DNA of 42,595 nucleotides from Alteromonas sp. BMJM2 (GCF_027257845.1 NZ_JAPVOT010000025.1:1-42595); one strand, 5' to 3'; positions 8,136 through 17,761 are shown, numbered from the stretch's first letter. The notes: generated from the sequence alone by a model not told the origin. Program-made: numbers and translations.

Positions 8136-10565
8136 CTATCGACTGTATTGCTTTAACATGCCAAACAATTGATTCATGTCTATTGGTTTGCCTAAGTGGC
8201 TGTCAAACCCTTCTTTTAGGTAGCGAGCTACGTCTTCAGGCATCACATTAGCGGTAAGCGCAATAACAGGAATATGCTTTTTCATTGCGCTTATTTGTCT
8301 ATGGGCTTCCACACCATCCATTTCCGGCATATGTATATCCATAAGAATGAGGTCAAAGTCTTCTTTTTGTACCGCATCAACCGCTTGTTTGCCGTTATCT
8401 ACCATGGTTATTGCAGCCATCGTCTCTTCTAGCATGGTTTGAATAACCACTTGATTAATAGCGTTGTCTTCAGCAATCAGTATCTTTTTGTTAGACATCA
8501 ATGGGGCAGACAATGATTTTTTGGCTCTAGTTTGCGTATCAAATTGTGTTGGCTCAAGTGGCAACAATACGGTTACTGTTGTGCCCGTACCTTCAATACT
8601 GTTGAGCTTAATATCTCCTTTCATTAAGTCTATTAAGCTTAATGTAATAGCCATTCCAAGTCCTGTGCCGCCATAGCGCCGTGTGGTGCTGGCGTCGGCT
8701 TGTGAAAACCGCTCGAATATCCGCTGTTGGGCTTCTTTGCTCATGCCTATGCCAGAGTCGATAACTTTTATGGCTATCACTTGTTTGCCTTTGCGTTCAC
8801 TATTGGCAACGTTTATTCTCACCGAGCCATTACTGGTGAACTTCACAGCATTCGAAACAAGATTCAAAATTATTTGTTTTACCCTAACAATGTCCCCAAT
8901 CCAGCCATCTTGAAAGTTTTTATCGATTTCGACAGAAAAGGCCACGCCCTTGCTGCTTAGCATTTCATCCATGTCATATTTAACGGCATCGAGTACCTCT
9001 AGCAACGAAAATGGTGCAAGCTCTATACTGAGTTTATTCGAGTCAATTTTTGAATAGTCGAGAATATCGTTGATAATGGTGAGCAAACTTTGTGCTGAGA
9101 ATGCGGAGTTATCGAGAATGGTACGAAGGTTTCCTTGGATATCGGAGTTTCTCAACAATTGAAGACCACCAAGAATGGCATTCATAGGTGTGCGTATTTC
9201 ATGGCTCATATTGGCAAGAAAATCACTTTTCGCTTTTGCTGCTGCCTCTGCCCGCTGCTTTTCTTGCTCGAGCACCTTCATAGTTTCGACTTTATCGGTA
9301 ATATCGTAGTTAACACCAATGGCTTTTACTGGCTCCCCTGCGTCGTTACGAAGAATAATAGCGTTGGCCTTAAGGTGCTTAATGTTACCGTTTGGCATTA
9401 CCACACGAAACTGGGTGTCAAATTTAATATCGTTTTCTATTGAATAGTCGAGTAATGCTTTTGCATCATCAATGTCATCCGGGTGGATGGTGTTTTCCCA
9501 TGCTTCAAACGCACCGGTAAACTGCTCTTCGGACACACCGTAAAGCAAATACATCCACTTATCCCAAAGCAACTCTTCGGTAATAAGGTCGAACTCCCAC
9601 ACTCCCATACCAAGGGCATCGTTAGCGACCTGTAGCCGTATTGATTCTGCTACCGCCCGCTCGCGAACTTTTTGTTTCTGTGCCTCTATTTGCTTTTGCG
9701 GCGTTATATCTTGAAAAACGCCAAATAGCCCGGTGCACTCGCCATTTTCAAATTGAGGCCTTCCTTGAGCCCTTACCCAAATGTTTCGCCCAGTTGCAGT
9801 AACAAGTTCAAGCTCCAAGTTCCAAGGCTCACCTTTGCTAACCCCCTTCTCTACCGCTTCAGTAATAAGCCTTTGGCTTTCTCCTGGCTTATAAAAATTG
9901 ATGCCTTCTTCTAGATTCGGTTCGTAGTCGAGAGGCACCTCATGAATGCGTTTTGTTTGGTCGCTCCACACTACATTACTTGTTTGTAAATTGACTTCCC
10001 ACGTACCGATATTGGCGGTTTTTTCGAGTTCATCTAGCAGCGTAGCCTGCTTTTGAAAAGCAAGTTTCTGTTTTTCCTCATCCTCTGTTCGCGAGCGTTC
10101 CTGCTCTTTAATGTCGGAAACATCCGTTTGCGCGCCAAGCATCCGAATAGGCTTGCCTTCACTGTTTCTGATTGATATGCCTCGACAGCGAACCCAAATA
10201 GTGTGTCCCGATTTATGGGTGTATCTCATGACCTGATCGAAGATTGAGCTCTCATCGGCATAATGATTTTCTAGATTTTGAAGGGCTAATTTAACGTCGT
10301 CTTGATTAACAATATTTTGCCACTCCGACCGAAGGTGTTGTTTACTGGTAGGGTCGTAACCGAGTATTTTCCAGAAGGTGGGACTCATCCAGCCTTTTTC
10401 AGGATTTTCCAAATCCCAAAACCAAACCCCATCAAGAGCAGAACTCTCAATGAAGTTAAACAAGCGGTCATCACTTTTTAATAAATCTTTTAATTCAGTG
10501 AAGAGGTAATGATCGCTACTAATATTAGTTAAGGCCAAACTCTTCTCACTCATTGGGAAGAACAT
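8136..10565 (-). CDS. Hybrid PAS sensor histidine kinase/response regulator
   Basis: 809-residue cytoplasmic hybrid kinase without membrane segments. Order: three PAS domains (about 35-155, 175-290 and 305-430), each ending in a PAC-like stretch (e.g. GAQTDVSDIKEQ, FGVFQDITPQKQ, GVNYDITDK); a coiled linker; HisKA with His455 (SHEIRTPMN); HATPase_c with the N box NLVSNAVKF and glycine boxes (DSGIGMS, GTGLGMAI); and a C-terminal receiver with the expected phospho-Asp743 (LMDIHMPEMDG) and the ALTAN segment. It fits a soluble sensor of small ligands or redox state whose output is phosphotransfer, because no DNA-binding domain follows. Its upstream neighbour on the same strand is a REC-PAS-GGDEF protein, a plausible partner. 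The ribosome site is weak and Met5 is an alternative start. Confidence 0.92.
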   Translation of the reverse strand: MFFPMSEKSLALTNISSDHYLFTELKDLLKSDDRLFNFIESSALDGVWFWDLENPEKGWMSPTFWKILGYDPTSKQHLRSEWQNIVNQDDVKLALQNLENHYADESSIFDQVMRYTHKSGHTIWVRCRGISIRNSEGKPIRMLGAQTDVSDIKEQERSRTEDEEKQKLAFQKQATLLDELEKTANIGTWEVNLQTSNVVWSDQTKRIHEVPLDYEPNLEEGINFYKPGESQRLITEAVEKGVSKGEPWNLELELVTATGRNIWVRAQGRPQFENGECTGLFGVFQDITPQKQIEAQKQKVRERAVAESIRLQVANDALGMGVWEFDLITEELLWDKWMYLLYGVSEEQFTGAFEAWENTIHPDDIDDAKALLDYSIENDIKFDTQFRVVMPNGNIKHLKANAIILRNDAGEPVKAIGVNYDITDKVETMKVLEQEKQRAEAAAKAKSDFLANMSHEIRTPMNAILGGLQLLRNSDIQGNLRTILDNSAFSAQSLLTIINDILDYSKIDSNKLSIELAPFSLLEVLDAVKYDMDEMLSSKGVAFSVEIDKNFQDGWIGDIVRVKQIILNLVSNAVKFTSNGSVRINVANSERKGKQVIAIKVIDSGIGMSKEAQQRIFERFSQADASTTRRYGGTGLGMAITLSLIDLMKGDIKLNSIEGTGTTVTVLLPLEPTQFDTQTRAKKSLSAPLMSNKKILIAEDNAINQVVIQTMLEETMAAITMVDNGKQAVDAVQKEDFDLILMDIHMPEMDGVEAHRQISAMKKHIPVIALTANVMPEDVARYLKEGFDSHLGKPIDMNQLFGMLKQYSR

Positions 10566-10741
10566 TTACAGAGGGTTGTAAACGTTATATTAAAAATAGC
10601 ATAGCAGTAATATCAGGCTAAATAAAACTTGTAATAACATCTATTTATATTGATTTAAGGGGGATAGATTAAAAATTAGTGTTTATGGATTTCAGCACGG
10701 TGATATCGCCAGCTTGTTAGTTATATCTACTATGCACACAT

Positions 10742-12136
10742 TCAGCCATCGAGATGACTTTTCTCATCAAGTGAAAGTGACTCACCTTCAACTCGATTAC
10801 GACCCGCTTCTTTCGCTTTATAAAGTAAGGTATCTGCTCGCTTAAACAGGCTCTCTGTAGATTCATTTTGTCGATACTCTGCTACGCCAAAGCTAGCGGT
10901 AATGGTGCCTACTACATCCATCTTGCAAGACGCTAATAAGCCTCGCACTTTTTCAGCCAAAGTTAACGCGCCGGCCAGTGCAGTTTGTGTACTCATAATA
11001 ATGAACTCTTCACCGCCCCAGCGGGCAAGAATATCTGAGCGCCGAATATTGTCTTTTATGAGATTTGCCACTGACACTAAAATCTTATCACCAACTTGAT
11101 GACCATAAGTATCATTAACCTGTTTGAATAAGTCGATATCAATTACTATTATCGACAGGCTATTTTCATAGCGATTCGCCCTACTTAACTCATGCTCTAA
11201 TTCAAGCTCAAGTTTTCTACGATTATAAATTCCAGTAAGTTGGTCGGTAACAGACAGCAACTCAATGCGCTTCTTATCGGTAATATCTTGATAGAACCCA
11301 GTGAAGCCTAGTAATTTATCCGTACTATCAGTTTCTGGCTCGATGGACGCATCCACATAAATCATCGTGTTATCTTTTGACCGTGCAGTAATTTCACCTG
11401 ACCACGCCTTGCCATTCAGCAGGGTAGAATACATATCATTTAACACATCAGAGGGTGTATCTTGCTCGCAAAGCACTTTATGAGTCTCTCCAACAAGGTC
11501 ATAAGAACTAAAACCGGTAAGCTCAGAAAACGCAGTAGACACGTGAGCAATACGTCCGTCAGCGTTAATATTGGCAGATAGGACATACTTATCGACCAAT
11601 ACTTGAGCGCGAGTGAGCCGCTTATTTGTGCTATTTAATTGCTGGTTGCGTTGATGTATTTCAAGGCTTAACTTTCGGTTCTCCTTTTTTAGTTTTCGTT
11701 TTTGAAGAAGATCTTGAACGGCAACGATTAATTCGTTTTGTTTCCATGGTTTATTTAAAAACCGCTGAACCAAACCGGTATTAATCGCTGATTCCAACGA
11801 ATCGCTATCTGAATACCCTGTAATGAGGAGACACTCTGGAACATCATCAAGCTCCAACCCGTTCACATCTGCTAAAAATTCAGCACCAGTCATGTCGGGT
11901 AGCTTCATATCAGTAATTATAATATCGAAGGTTTGAGACTTAATAAGTTCAAGTGCACTGAGACAAGATTCCTCAATGTGAATGTCGCCAAGAAAGCGAA
12001 GCTGCCGGCGCAAAGCGTGCAATATAAACACTTCATCGTCTACGCAGAGAATTGATGGTTTATCGATATTATCTTTCTCTTGTTCTAAATCAGTAACCCC
12101 TTTTGAACCGTCAGTAATATCGTTCACGTTCTCCAA
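10742..12136 (-). CDS. Response regulator with PAS and GGDEF (diguanylate cyclase)
   Basis: 464 residues in the order REC-coiled coil-PAS-GGDEF. The receiver (about 26-145) has the acidic DDE pocket (33-35) and phospho-Asp76 (ITDMKLPDMTG). A helical linker (about 150-180) precedes a PAS domain (about 185-295, with a GFYQDITDKKR end). The cyclase domain carries GGEEF at 374-378, an active-type signature, and RRSD five residues before it, matching the RxxD inhibitory site for c-di-GMP feedback. It should make c-di-GMP from two GTP under phosphorylation and PAS control. The predicted start is TTG with GGAG six bases upstream; GTG three codons later is an alternative. The hybrid kinase gene follows 176 bases downstream on the same strand. 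Confidence 0.92.
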   Translation of the reverse strand: MENVNDITDGSKGVTDLEQEKDNIDKPSILCVDDEVFILHALRRQLRFLGDIHIEESCLSALELIKSQTFDIIITDMKLPDMTGAEFLADVNGLELDDVPECLLITGYSDSDSLESAINTGLVQRFLNKPWKQNELIVAVQDLLQKRKLKKENRKLSLEIHQRNQQLNSTNKRLTRAQVLVDKYVLSANINADGRIAHVSTAFSELTGFSSYDLVGETHKVLCEQDTPSDVLNDMYSTLLNGKAWSGEITARSKDNTMIYVDASIEPETDSTDKLLGFTGFYQDITDKKRIELLSVTDQLTGIYNRRKLELELEHELSRANRYENSLSIIVIDIDLFKQVNDTYGHQVGDKILVSVANLIKDNIRRSDILARWGGEEFIIMSTQTALAGALTLAEKVRGLLASCKMDVVGTITASFGVAEYRQNESTESLFKRADTLLYKAKEAGRNRVEGESLSLDEKSHLDG

Positions 12137-12280
12137 CCTCTACTCCGCACTACTATTAATATTTATCTCTTTTTAAAAAATAGTCTTTTACCGCCAAAAT
12201 TCAACTGATTCCACTAACGCTGCGTCAATAGTGCATTAGCGCTCCAAATATGTGTAATCAGATGTCTACGAGTGAGGCAC

Positions 12281-12311
12281 AAAAAAGGGCGTATAAACGC
12301 CCTTTTTGTCA
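12281..12311 (-). terminator. Terminator after the MDR oxidoreductase gene
   Basis: AAAAAGGGCG and CGCCCTTTTT pair across a short TATAAA loop. Read on the minus strand, the stem lies 19 bases after the stop of the oxidoreductase gene and ends in a T run. It separates that transcript from the diguanylate cyclase gene downstream. Confidence 0.85.
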
Positions 12312-12329
12312 CTTAGTGATAGGTATTTT

Positions 12330-13340
12330 TTAAAAACCCTCTAGCACGAGTTTACCGACAGCGGTTCCGGCCTCAAGCTGCTTGTGCGCAGTAATAAGGT
12401 TTTCGGCATTTATTTTCCCTAAATGCTTACCTACTGTGGTTTTGATTTTTTTATTATCAACCAAATCGGCGACATGTTTTAGCAGACGGTGCTGTTCAAT
12501 CATATCGTCGGTTTCAAACATTGAGCGAGTGAACATAAACTCCCAATGCAGCGACAAACTTTTTTGCTTAAGCTTCGATACATCAATACTTTCAGGGTCG
12601 TCAATTAACGCCAGCTTGCCTTTCGGTTTCATTACCTCAACAAACATCTCTATATTGGCTTCGGAATTAGTTAAGCTGGCAACATGCGTTACCTGCCCTA
12701 CATTAAGTGCCTTTATTTGCTCGGCCATAGGTTTACTGTGGTCGATAATATGATCAGCGCCGAGGGATTTAACCCATGATTTCGTCTCATCTCGAGACGC
12801 TGTGGCGATAACTGTAGCGCCAGTTAGCACCTTCAATAGCTGCAGCATAATAGAGCCTACTCCGCCTGCTGCTCCAACCACGAGCACCACTTCATTACTT
12901 TTTTCTTGTTGCTGTTTTAGCAACAGGTGATCAAACAGTAATTCGTAAGCCGTAATGGTAGTAAGCGGCAGCGCTGCCGCCTCGCTATCAGACAGCGACT
13001 TTGGCGCTAATGCCACAATACGCTCATCAACCAATTGATACTCTGCGTTAGTGCCTTGACGAGTAAGGTCTCCTGCATAATACACGCGATCGCCCACCGC
13101 GAATGCCGTAACATTGCTTCCTACCTCTTCCACTACGCCAACGGCATCCCAACCAAGTATTTTTGGTTGTCCTTGTGGCTCAACCCGTTGCCGAATTTTG
13201 CAATCTACTGGATTAACGGCAATGGCACTAATTTTTACAAGTAAATCGGTGCCTGTTACACTGGGCTTTTCTACTTCGATATCTTCTAGCGCACTTTCTT
13301 CTTCTATCGCTAACGAGCGAGTGTAGCCTACGGCCTTCAT
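12330..13340 (-). CDS. Zinc-type alcohol dehydrogenase-like (MDR) oxidoreductase
   Basis: 336-residue NADP(H)-dependent MDR protein of the zinc-independent quinone-reductase-like branch. The N-terminal catalytic fold contains AVNPVDCKIR and the ILGWDAVGVVEEVG motif. The Rossmann domain has VVGAAGGVGSIMLQLLK near 152-168 and a SLGADHIIDH segment. The Cys/His catalytic zinc ligands of true alcohol dehydrogenases are absent. I start it at the ATG at 13340 (MKAVGY) because AAGGAG lies seven bases upstream; a TTG two codons earlier is in frame but badly placed. It begins only 14 bases after the carboxypeptidase gene, so the two are probably one operon closed by the terminator at 12281-12311. Substrate unknown. 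Confidence 0.88.
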   Translation of the reverse strand: MKAVGYTRSLAIEEESALEDIEVEKPSVTGTDLLVKISAIAVNPVDCKIRQRVEPQGQPKILGWDAVGVVEEVGSNVTAFAVGDRVYYAGDLTRQGTNAEYQLVDERIVALAPKSLSDSEAAALPLTTITAYELLFDHLLLKQQQEKSNEVVLVVGAAGGVGSIMLQLLKVLTGATVIATASRDETKSWVKSLGADHIIDHSKPMAEQIKALNVGQVTHVASLTNSEANIEMFVEVMKPKGKLALIDDPESIDVSKLKQKSLSLHWEFMFTRSMFETDDMIEQHRLLKHVADLVDNKKIKTTVGKHLGKINAENLITAHKQLEAGTAVGKLVLEGF

Positions 13341-13354
13341 TATCAACTCCTTAC

Positions 13355-14902
13355 TTACCGTTTATACATAGCAGGCATACCTTCACCAGGCGTACTGTTT
13401 TTAATGAACTCCCGTAAATCTTGATTCGATGTTTTCAAGTCATCACGACGAAGGTACATCATATGCCCACTTCTATACCCTTTAAAACTTAAACGGTCTT
13501 TCATTGCACCGCTGTTATCTAGCTGCCACATGGTGTATTTGGCATCAAAATAGTTGGTCGCACCATCGTAATAACCAGCTTGAATCATCACGTTTAAATA
13601 GGGGTTTTGAGCCATCGCAAGGCGCAAATTACTTCCTGTATTATTATTACTTCTGTCCCACGGATGAACAGGACCAAACAAGTTGTATTTTATGTCAGTT
13701 TTATACGCCAATTCCTCGCGAAGGTAGTAATTAATAGCTGGCGTAAACGAATGCAACCAAGAAGTCAGTTCGGCCCAGTAGTCTGGTCTATCACCACTTT
13801 GCTTCGCATCAATACCTAAATAACGACTGTCTAGTCTGCCAAGGGTTTTGCCTTCGTCGCGCAGCAACTCTTTCCAGAAAAACGCGGTACTCACATCTAA
13901 ATTATTCTGAGAAACGGCGTCTTCACTTAACCCAGAGTAACGGGCCATTTTTGCCAACACTTTGCGCTTCTCTTCTGGCTCGATGAAGCCGCCTTTCGCT
14001 AATGCCGGTATTAGCTTGTTAATAGTAAAGTCTTCTACTTCTGGCAGTAATTCAAGCAGGTCCTTGCTTTGAAGCTCTGAATCAAGCTTATTGTGGTACC
14101 ACGCTGCAGCGGCAAAATACGGTAAGCGGTTAGCGGCTTTTACCGGGCCGTTTCGTTCAATGCCAATATCAGTTGGAGAAACTAAAATAACGCCATTTAG
14201 ATACATCCACTGGCGTTCTTGTAACTCAAGTGCAAGGCCTGACACCCGCGTAGTACCGTAGCTTTCGCCGATGAGGTATTTAGGAGAGCGCCAGCGATTG
14301 TTTCTGGTAACGAAGGTATTTACCCAATCTGCCAAGTAGCTAATATCGGCATTAACGCCGAAGAACATTTTTTTCTGCTCTTCCTGTGACGGCATTTTGC
14401 CCTCGGCATTAGGCAATACTCTGCTATAGCCTGTATTAACCGGGTTAACAAACACAATGTCAGCGGCATCTAATACTGAGTATGGGTTGGTTTGCACGCC
14501 ATAAGGTTGAACTGGATAGCCTTCATCGTCAATATTAAGAATACGAGGCCCAGTATACGCCACATGCATCCATACTGACGCCGAGCCAGGCCCGCCGTTA
14601 AATGAAATGATCAGGGGTCTTTTGGCATCATCTTTTACATCAGTGCGCTTGTAGTAAGTATAGAAAAGCGTTGCAACCGCTTCATCCTTATCATTCCATA
14701 CTGGCTGGGTGCCAGTGGTCGCGCTGTATTTAACGCGCTTGCCTAAAATTTTTGTCTCATGTTCGGTAACGACTTTACTGTCTATTTCGATAGCACGGTC
14801 GTGTTCTTGTGCAATAGCGTTAAACGTAAATAATGAAAGAAACAGCAGACAATACGACGCTGCTGTTTTACAAGTGTTTGAGTAGGATATTGTCATTTTC
14901 AT
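13355..14902 (-). CDS. Secreted S10 family serine carboxypeptidase
   Basis: 515 residues with a typical signal peptide (hydrophobic core up to about residue 31, ending FNAIAQ), so exported to the periplasm or beyond. S10 peptidases are alpha/beta-hydrolases that remove C-terminal amino acids, best at acidic pH. The oxyanion-hole motif FNGGPGSASVWMH is near residues 100-112. The catalytic Ser is Ser214 (GESYG), the Asp is probably Asp446 (AGYYDGATNYFD) and the His is His480 (YRSGHMMYL). All three are intact. Upstream gene of a likely two-gene operon with the MDR oxidoreductase. A role in protein scavenging fits a marine heterotroph, but the sequence gives no substrate information. Confidence 0.9.
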   Translation of the reverse strand: MKMTISYSNTCKTAASYCLLFLSLFTFNAIAQEHDRAIEIDSKVVTEHETKILGKRVKYSATTGTQPVWNDKDEAVATLFYTYYKRTDVKDDAKRPLIISFNGGPGSASVWMHVAYTGPRILNIDDEGYPVQPYGVQTNPYSVLDAADIVFVNPVNTGYSRVLPNAEGKMPSQEEQKKMFFGVNADISYLADWVNTFVTRNNRWRSPKYLIGESYGTTRVSGLALELQERQWMYLNGVILVSPTDIGIERNGPVKAANRLPYFAAAAWYHNKLDSELQSKDLLELLPEVEDFTINKLIPALAKGGFIEPEEKRKVLAKMARYSGLSEDAVSQNNLDVSTAFFWKELLRDEGKTLGRLDSRYLGIDAKQSGDRPDYWAELTSWLHSFTPAINYYLREELAYKTDIKYNLFGPVHPWDRSNNNTGSNLRLAMAQNPYLNVMIQAGYYDGATNYFDAKYTMWQLDNSGAMKDRLSFKGYRSGHMMYLRRDDLKTSNQDLREFIKNSTPGEGMPAMYKR

Positions 14903-15060
14903 ACACGCTTCTTTTTGTTTGGATTATCGACACAATCACTATAACCCTCGCAGCTCAATCTCTCTAATTAGAACGATAAGTTAACGAAATTAGTCGATAT
15001 ACCTCTGTATAGGCTTATTCACACATATACTGGCAGAGAGGGCGATTCCGCAACGGGCGA

Positions 15061-15645
15061 TTAATTTTCTATCGCCTTTTCATTAACATGCTCAATAAGC
15101 TCAGGAAGAAACGAAAGAAACACACTCTCTAATTTAGCTTTATTGCTTGCAATATCATCCACACTTTTATGAAAGTCGTTTTTAAAGCGAATGCGTTTTG
15201 CTACCACCGTAATGGCCTTAGCAATTCCCTCTTCTCTTGCGTAATCGTCGAACCAGTTATGAGTGATCATATGGCCAACGCTATGCTGCATTGTGCGTGG
15301 CATTTGCGGCAGCCGCGTTTCTAGCAGTTCAAATCGCTGAGAGCAAAATGATGAAAATGACTGGTCAGAAAAACGAGACCAATGTTTAATTAACAGGTGA
15401 TCAAAATAGATATCAATTGCGACGGGAGCGTATCGACGTCTGCTTTGATGAAAGAGTGTTTTCGCTTCTTTTACTAAGTCGTGTTGGTCAGTGAATTTGT
15501 CCACTGCATAATGATTCTCAAGCCCCCGCCGCACATCCGATGAGAAAGAAGTGACATCGACTCCCCGACGAAAGTCGCCTAGCAAATTACCAAATTGGGA
15601 ATCTGCCGTTGGTTTAGCGAGAAAAAGATGAGCTAAATAATTCAT
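15061..15645 (-). CDS. acpH: Acyl carrier protein phosphodiesterase
   Basis: 194-residue AcpH (YajB, DUF479) protein. This cytoplasmic hydrolase removes the 4'-phosphopantetheine arm from holo-ACP. Family features are the N-terminus MNYLAHLFLAKPT, the GNLLGDFRRGVD segment near 20-31, the HYAVDKFTDQH stretch near 46-56, and DIYFDHLLIKHW; the scattered His and Asp residues are those of an HD-like metal site. Length matches E. coli AcpH. Divergent from miaE; no operon partner. The ribosome site is weak. Confidence 0.9.
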   Translation of the reverse strand: MNYLAHLFLAKPTADSQFGNLLGDFRRGVDVTSFSSDVRRGLENHYAVDKFTDQHDLVKEAKTLFHQSRRRYAPVAIDIYFDHLLIKHWSRFSDQSFSSFCSQRFELLETRLPQMPRTMQHSVGHMITHNWFDDYAREEGIAKAITVVAKRIRFKNDFHKSVDDIASNKAKLESVFLSFLPELIEHVNEKAIEN

Positions 15646-15825
15646 AATGTCGTTTGGTTCTTATTTCGGTTGTGTGTAACAGGGGCCATCAGGTAAAATT
15701 TGCAATGAATGGTCAGCAACGCTGCCAAGTCGTCAGCGCTTACGCTGTCAGTACATGCATCCAGCATTATTACAAGAGTGCTAATCGTAACAGTTTTCAC
15801 GTCATTTCATCAGGTAAGTACATTA

Positions 15826-16608
15826 ATGTCTGCAATATCATCTTCAGAAATATCTTCTCTCCTTGAGCCAGTAAACGCATTTTTGCAATGTAATACGCCA
15901 GACGCATGGTTAGATGAAGCAAAGAAAGAAGAGAACCTTCGTATGCTACTTACCGACCACTTAATTTGTGAGTTAAAAGCTGCCCAGAGCGCAATGTACT
16001 TGCTTCGCCGCTATGTAGCAGATGAAGAAACCAGTAAAGTACTATTAGGCTGGCTTAAACCTTATGAAGACTTTACGTATAGACACGTTGGCGACTGGCA
16101 GTCTCTAAACACAAAGCATTTGTCAAAGAGCGTGTTCAATGTTGATGGCTTAGACAACGTTAAAAAAGACATGTTGGATAAGATGGTCATGTTGATTAAA
16201 GAAGAGCTGCACCATTTTTATCAAGTACTTGAGATAATGCATCGCCTTGGGTATGAGTATAAATCGGTAACCTCTAGTCGCTACGCTAACGGGTTGCTTA
16301 AACACGTTCGTACCTACGAGCCTGAAAAGTTAGTGGATAAGCTAATTTGCGGCGCTTACATTGAAGCGCGCTCTTGTGAGCGTTTTGCCAAGCTTGCTCC
16401 ACATGTGTCTGATGAGCTAGGCAAATTCTATGTGTCGTTATTACGCTCCGAAGCCCGTCATTTTGAGGACTATTTGACCCTTGCCGCGGCGATTTCGCCC
16501 GTGGACATTACCGAGCGGGTTTCACTTTTCGGCGATGTTGAAAAGCAGCTTATTGAAAGCGAAGACTCTGAGCTTCGCTTCCATTCTGGAATGCCTGCCG
16601 CGGCCTAA
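15826..16608 (+). CDS. miaE: tRNA-(ms2io6A)-hydroxylase MiaE
   Basis: 260-residue non-haem diiron monooxygenase that hydroxylates ms2i6A at position 37 of tRNAs reading UNN codons, giving ms2io6A. Ferritin-like helices supply carboxylate and His ligands: ICELKAAQSA, EELHHFYQV, EARSCERF and RSEARHFEDYL. The frame is open upstream to 15709, but the upstream residues look non-coding. The ATG at 15826 has AGGTAAG eight bases before it and gives the family's usual length, so I start there. No neighbour shares the pathway; miaA and miaB are not in the window. Confidence 0.92.
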   Translation: MSAISSSEISSLLEPVNAFLQCNTPDAWLDEAKKEENLRMLLTDHLICELKAAQSAMYLLRRYVADEETSKVLLGWLKPYEDFTYRHVGDWQSLNTKHLSKSVFNVDGLDNVKKDMLDKMVMLIKEELHHFYQVLEIMHRLGYEYKSVTSSRYANGLLKHVRTYEPEKLVDKLICGAYIEARSCERFAKLAPHVSDELGKFYVSLLRSEARHFEDYLTLAAAISPVDITERVSLFGDVEKQLIESEDSELRFHSGMPAAA

Positions 16609-17161
16609 CATCATTGCTGATCTTTACTGGTGATACTCTGCCCCCGCGCTTAAACCAGTAGCTGTACCTGTGCCTTTACTTACAACGATACTTTGAATTT
16701 GGCGGCGTTATTGCCGCCCCCACCAAACAGATGATTATTTAGTCAATATTCATTGACGCCCGTGTGATCTTACTGCACACTAAAATTGTAAAAATATTGT
16801 TAACGGCAGTTAGCAGCGTGCTAAATTAAGTTCTTATGTAAGTTCTTATATAAGTTCTTATGTAAGCGCCAATGTAAGTTAGAAAACTGCAAGTTTGGAA
16901 CTTACAGCTTCGAAAGCTGGAAAACTCGAGAACTTGGAAGCTAAAGATTTCAAAACTTGAGAAACAGCAAGCACGCTTTATGTATTTTGAGTCAATAACA
17001 GGCGGTCACTGGTTTACATATCAATAAACCGCTGTGTTTGCCTTACCGAGATCACTTTACTGTGTCCGCTATACTGCATTCACTTTAGGGTCAAACCTCA
17101 CTGCCAAAACAATACACTCGTTCGTTTTTATACTAATAACGTTGTTAAGAAGGCAGGGACT
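16609..17161. other. Gene-free region with short tandem repeats
   Basis: 553 bp without a credible gene. It contains a GC-rich hairpin (GGCGGC/GCCGCC, 16701-16718) with no T run, the 12-bp tandem repeat at 16828-16875, and at about 16880-16965 a purine-rich stretch with recurrent GAACTT/AAGTT and AGCTTC/GAAAGCT words. The promoter of the YIP1-like gene should lie near the right end; its ribosome site is AGGGA just before 17162. Confidence 0.6.
16828..16875. repeat. 12-bp tandem repeat, four units
   Basis: AAGTTCTTATGT, AAGTTCTTATAT, AAGTTCTTATGT and the diverged AAGCGCCAATGT follow each other without gaps, in a gene-free interval. Confidence 0.9.
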
Positions 17162-17761
17162 ATGATTCTCAATCACCTCATCGGTATCTACACTCATCCA
17201 AGAGAAGAGTGGCAGACAATTGATACTAAACACGAAAACTATTTTTACGCGCTTACCCATATTGCATTTATTGCACTTATTCCTTCTGTTGTCGCTTATT
17301 ATTCAAGTGCCCATACTGGCTGGAGTATTGGTGCCGGCGACGTTATAAGACTTAGCGAAAACAGCGCTATTATGATGGGCATAGGTATGTACTTCGGTTT
17401 AATCGCAGGGGTAGTTGCTTTGGCGCTTTTAATTCATGAGCTTGCAAAAGCGTTTGACAGCTCGCCTACCTATACACAATCACTTGAACTTGCCGCTTAC
17501 ACAGCCACTCCCCTATTTATGGTAGGCCTAGCTGGTCTTTACCCCGAATTATGGGTGGTGATGACGGCACTGTTAGTGGGTATTAGCTACTCGGTTTATT
17601 TGCTTTATTCTGGCGTACCTATTCTTATGCATATGCACGAAGATAAGGGCTTTATCTACTCTAGCTCGGTGGTAACCTGCGGCCTTGTACTGTTAGTAAT
17701 ACTAATGACTGGTTCGGTGTTAGTATGGGGATTATCAGGCGGGCCTGTTTTTATTCACTAG
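17162..17761 (+). CDS. YIP1-family integral membrane protein
   Basis: 199-residue inner-membrane protein with about five hydrophobic helices (around 28-48, 68-95, 115-130, 133-150 and 168-190) and the short cytoplasmic start NHLIGIYTHPREEWQTID typical of bacterial YIP1/DUF1282 proteins. Function in bacteria is not established. It has an AGGGA ribosome site and is monocistronic: it converges with purF across a shared terminator. Confidence 0.8.
   Translation: MILNHLIGIYTHPREEWQTIDTKHENYFYALTHIAFIALIPSVVAYYSSAHTGWSIGAGDVIRLSENSAIMMGIGMYFGLIAGVVALALLIHELAKAFDSSPTYTQSLELAAYTATPLFMVGLAGLYPELWVVMTALLVGISYSVYLLYSGVPILMHMHEDKGFIYSSSVVTCGLVLLVILMTGSVLVWGLSGGPVFIH

Noticed and set aside
15709..15825. 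5' extension of miaE by 39 codons
   Set aside because: The upstream residues do not fit the family, and the ATG at 15826 has a proper ribosome site and gives the usual length.
16701..16718. GGCGGC/GCCGCC hairpin after miaE as a terminator
   Set aside because: The stem is good, but no T run follows on either strand, so intrinsic termination is not supported.
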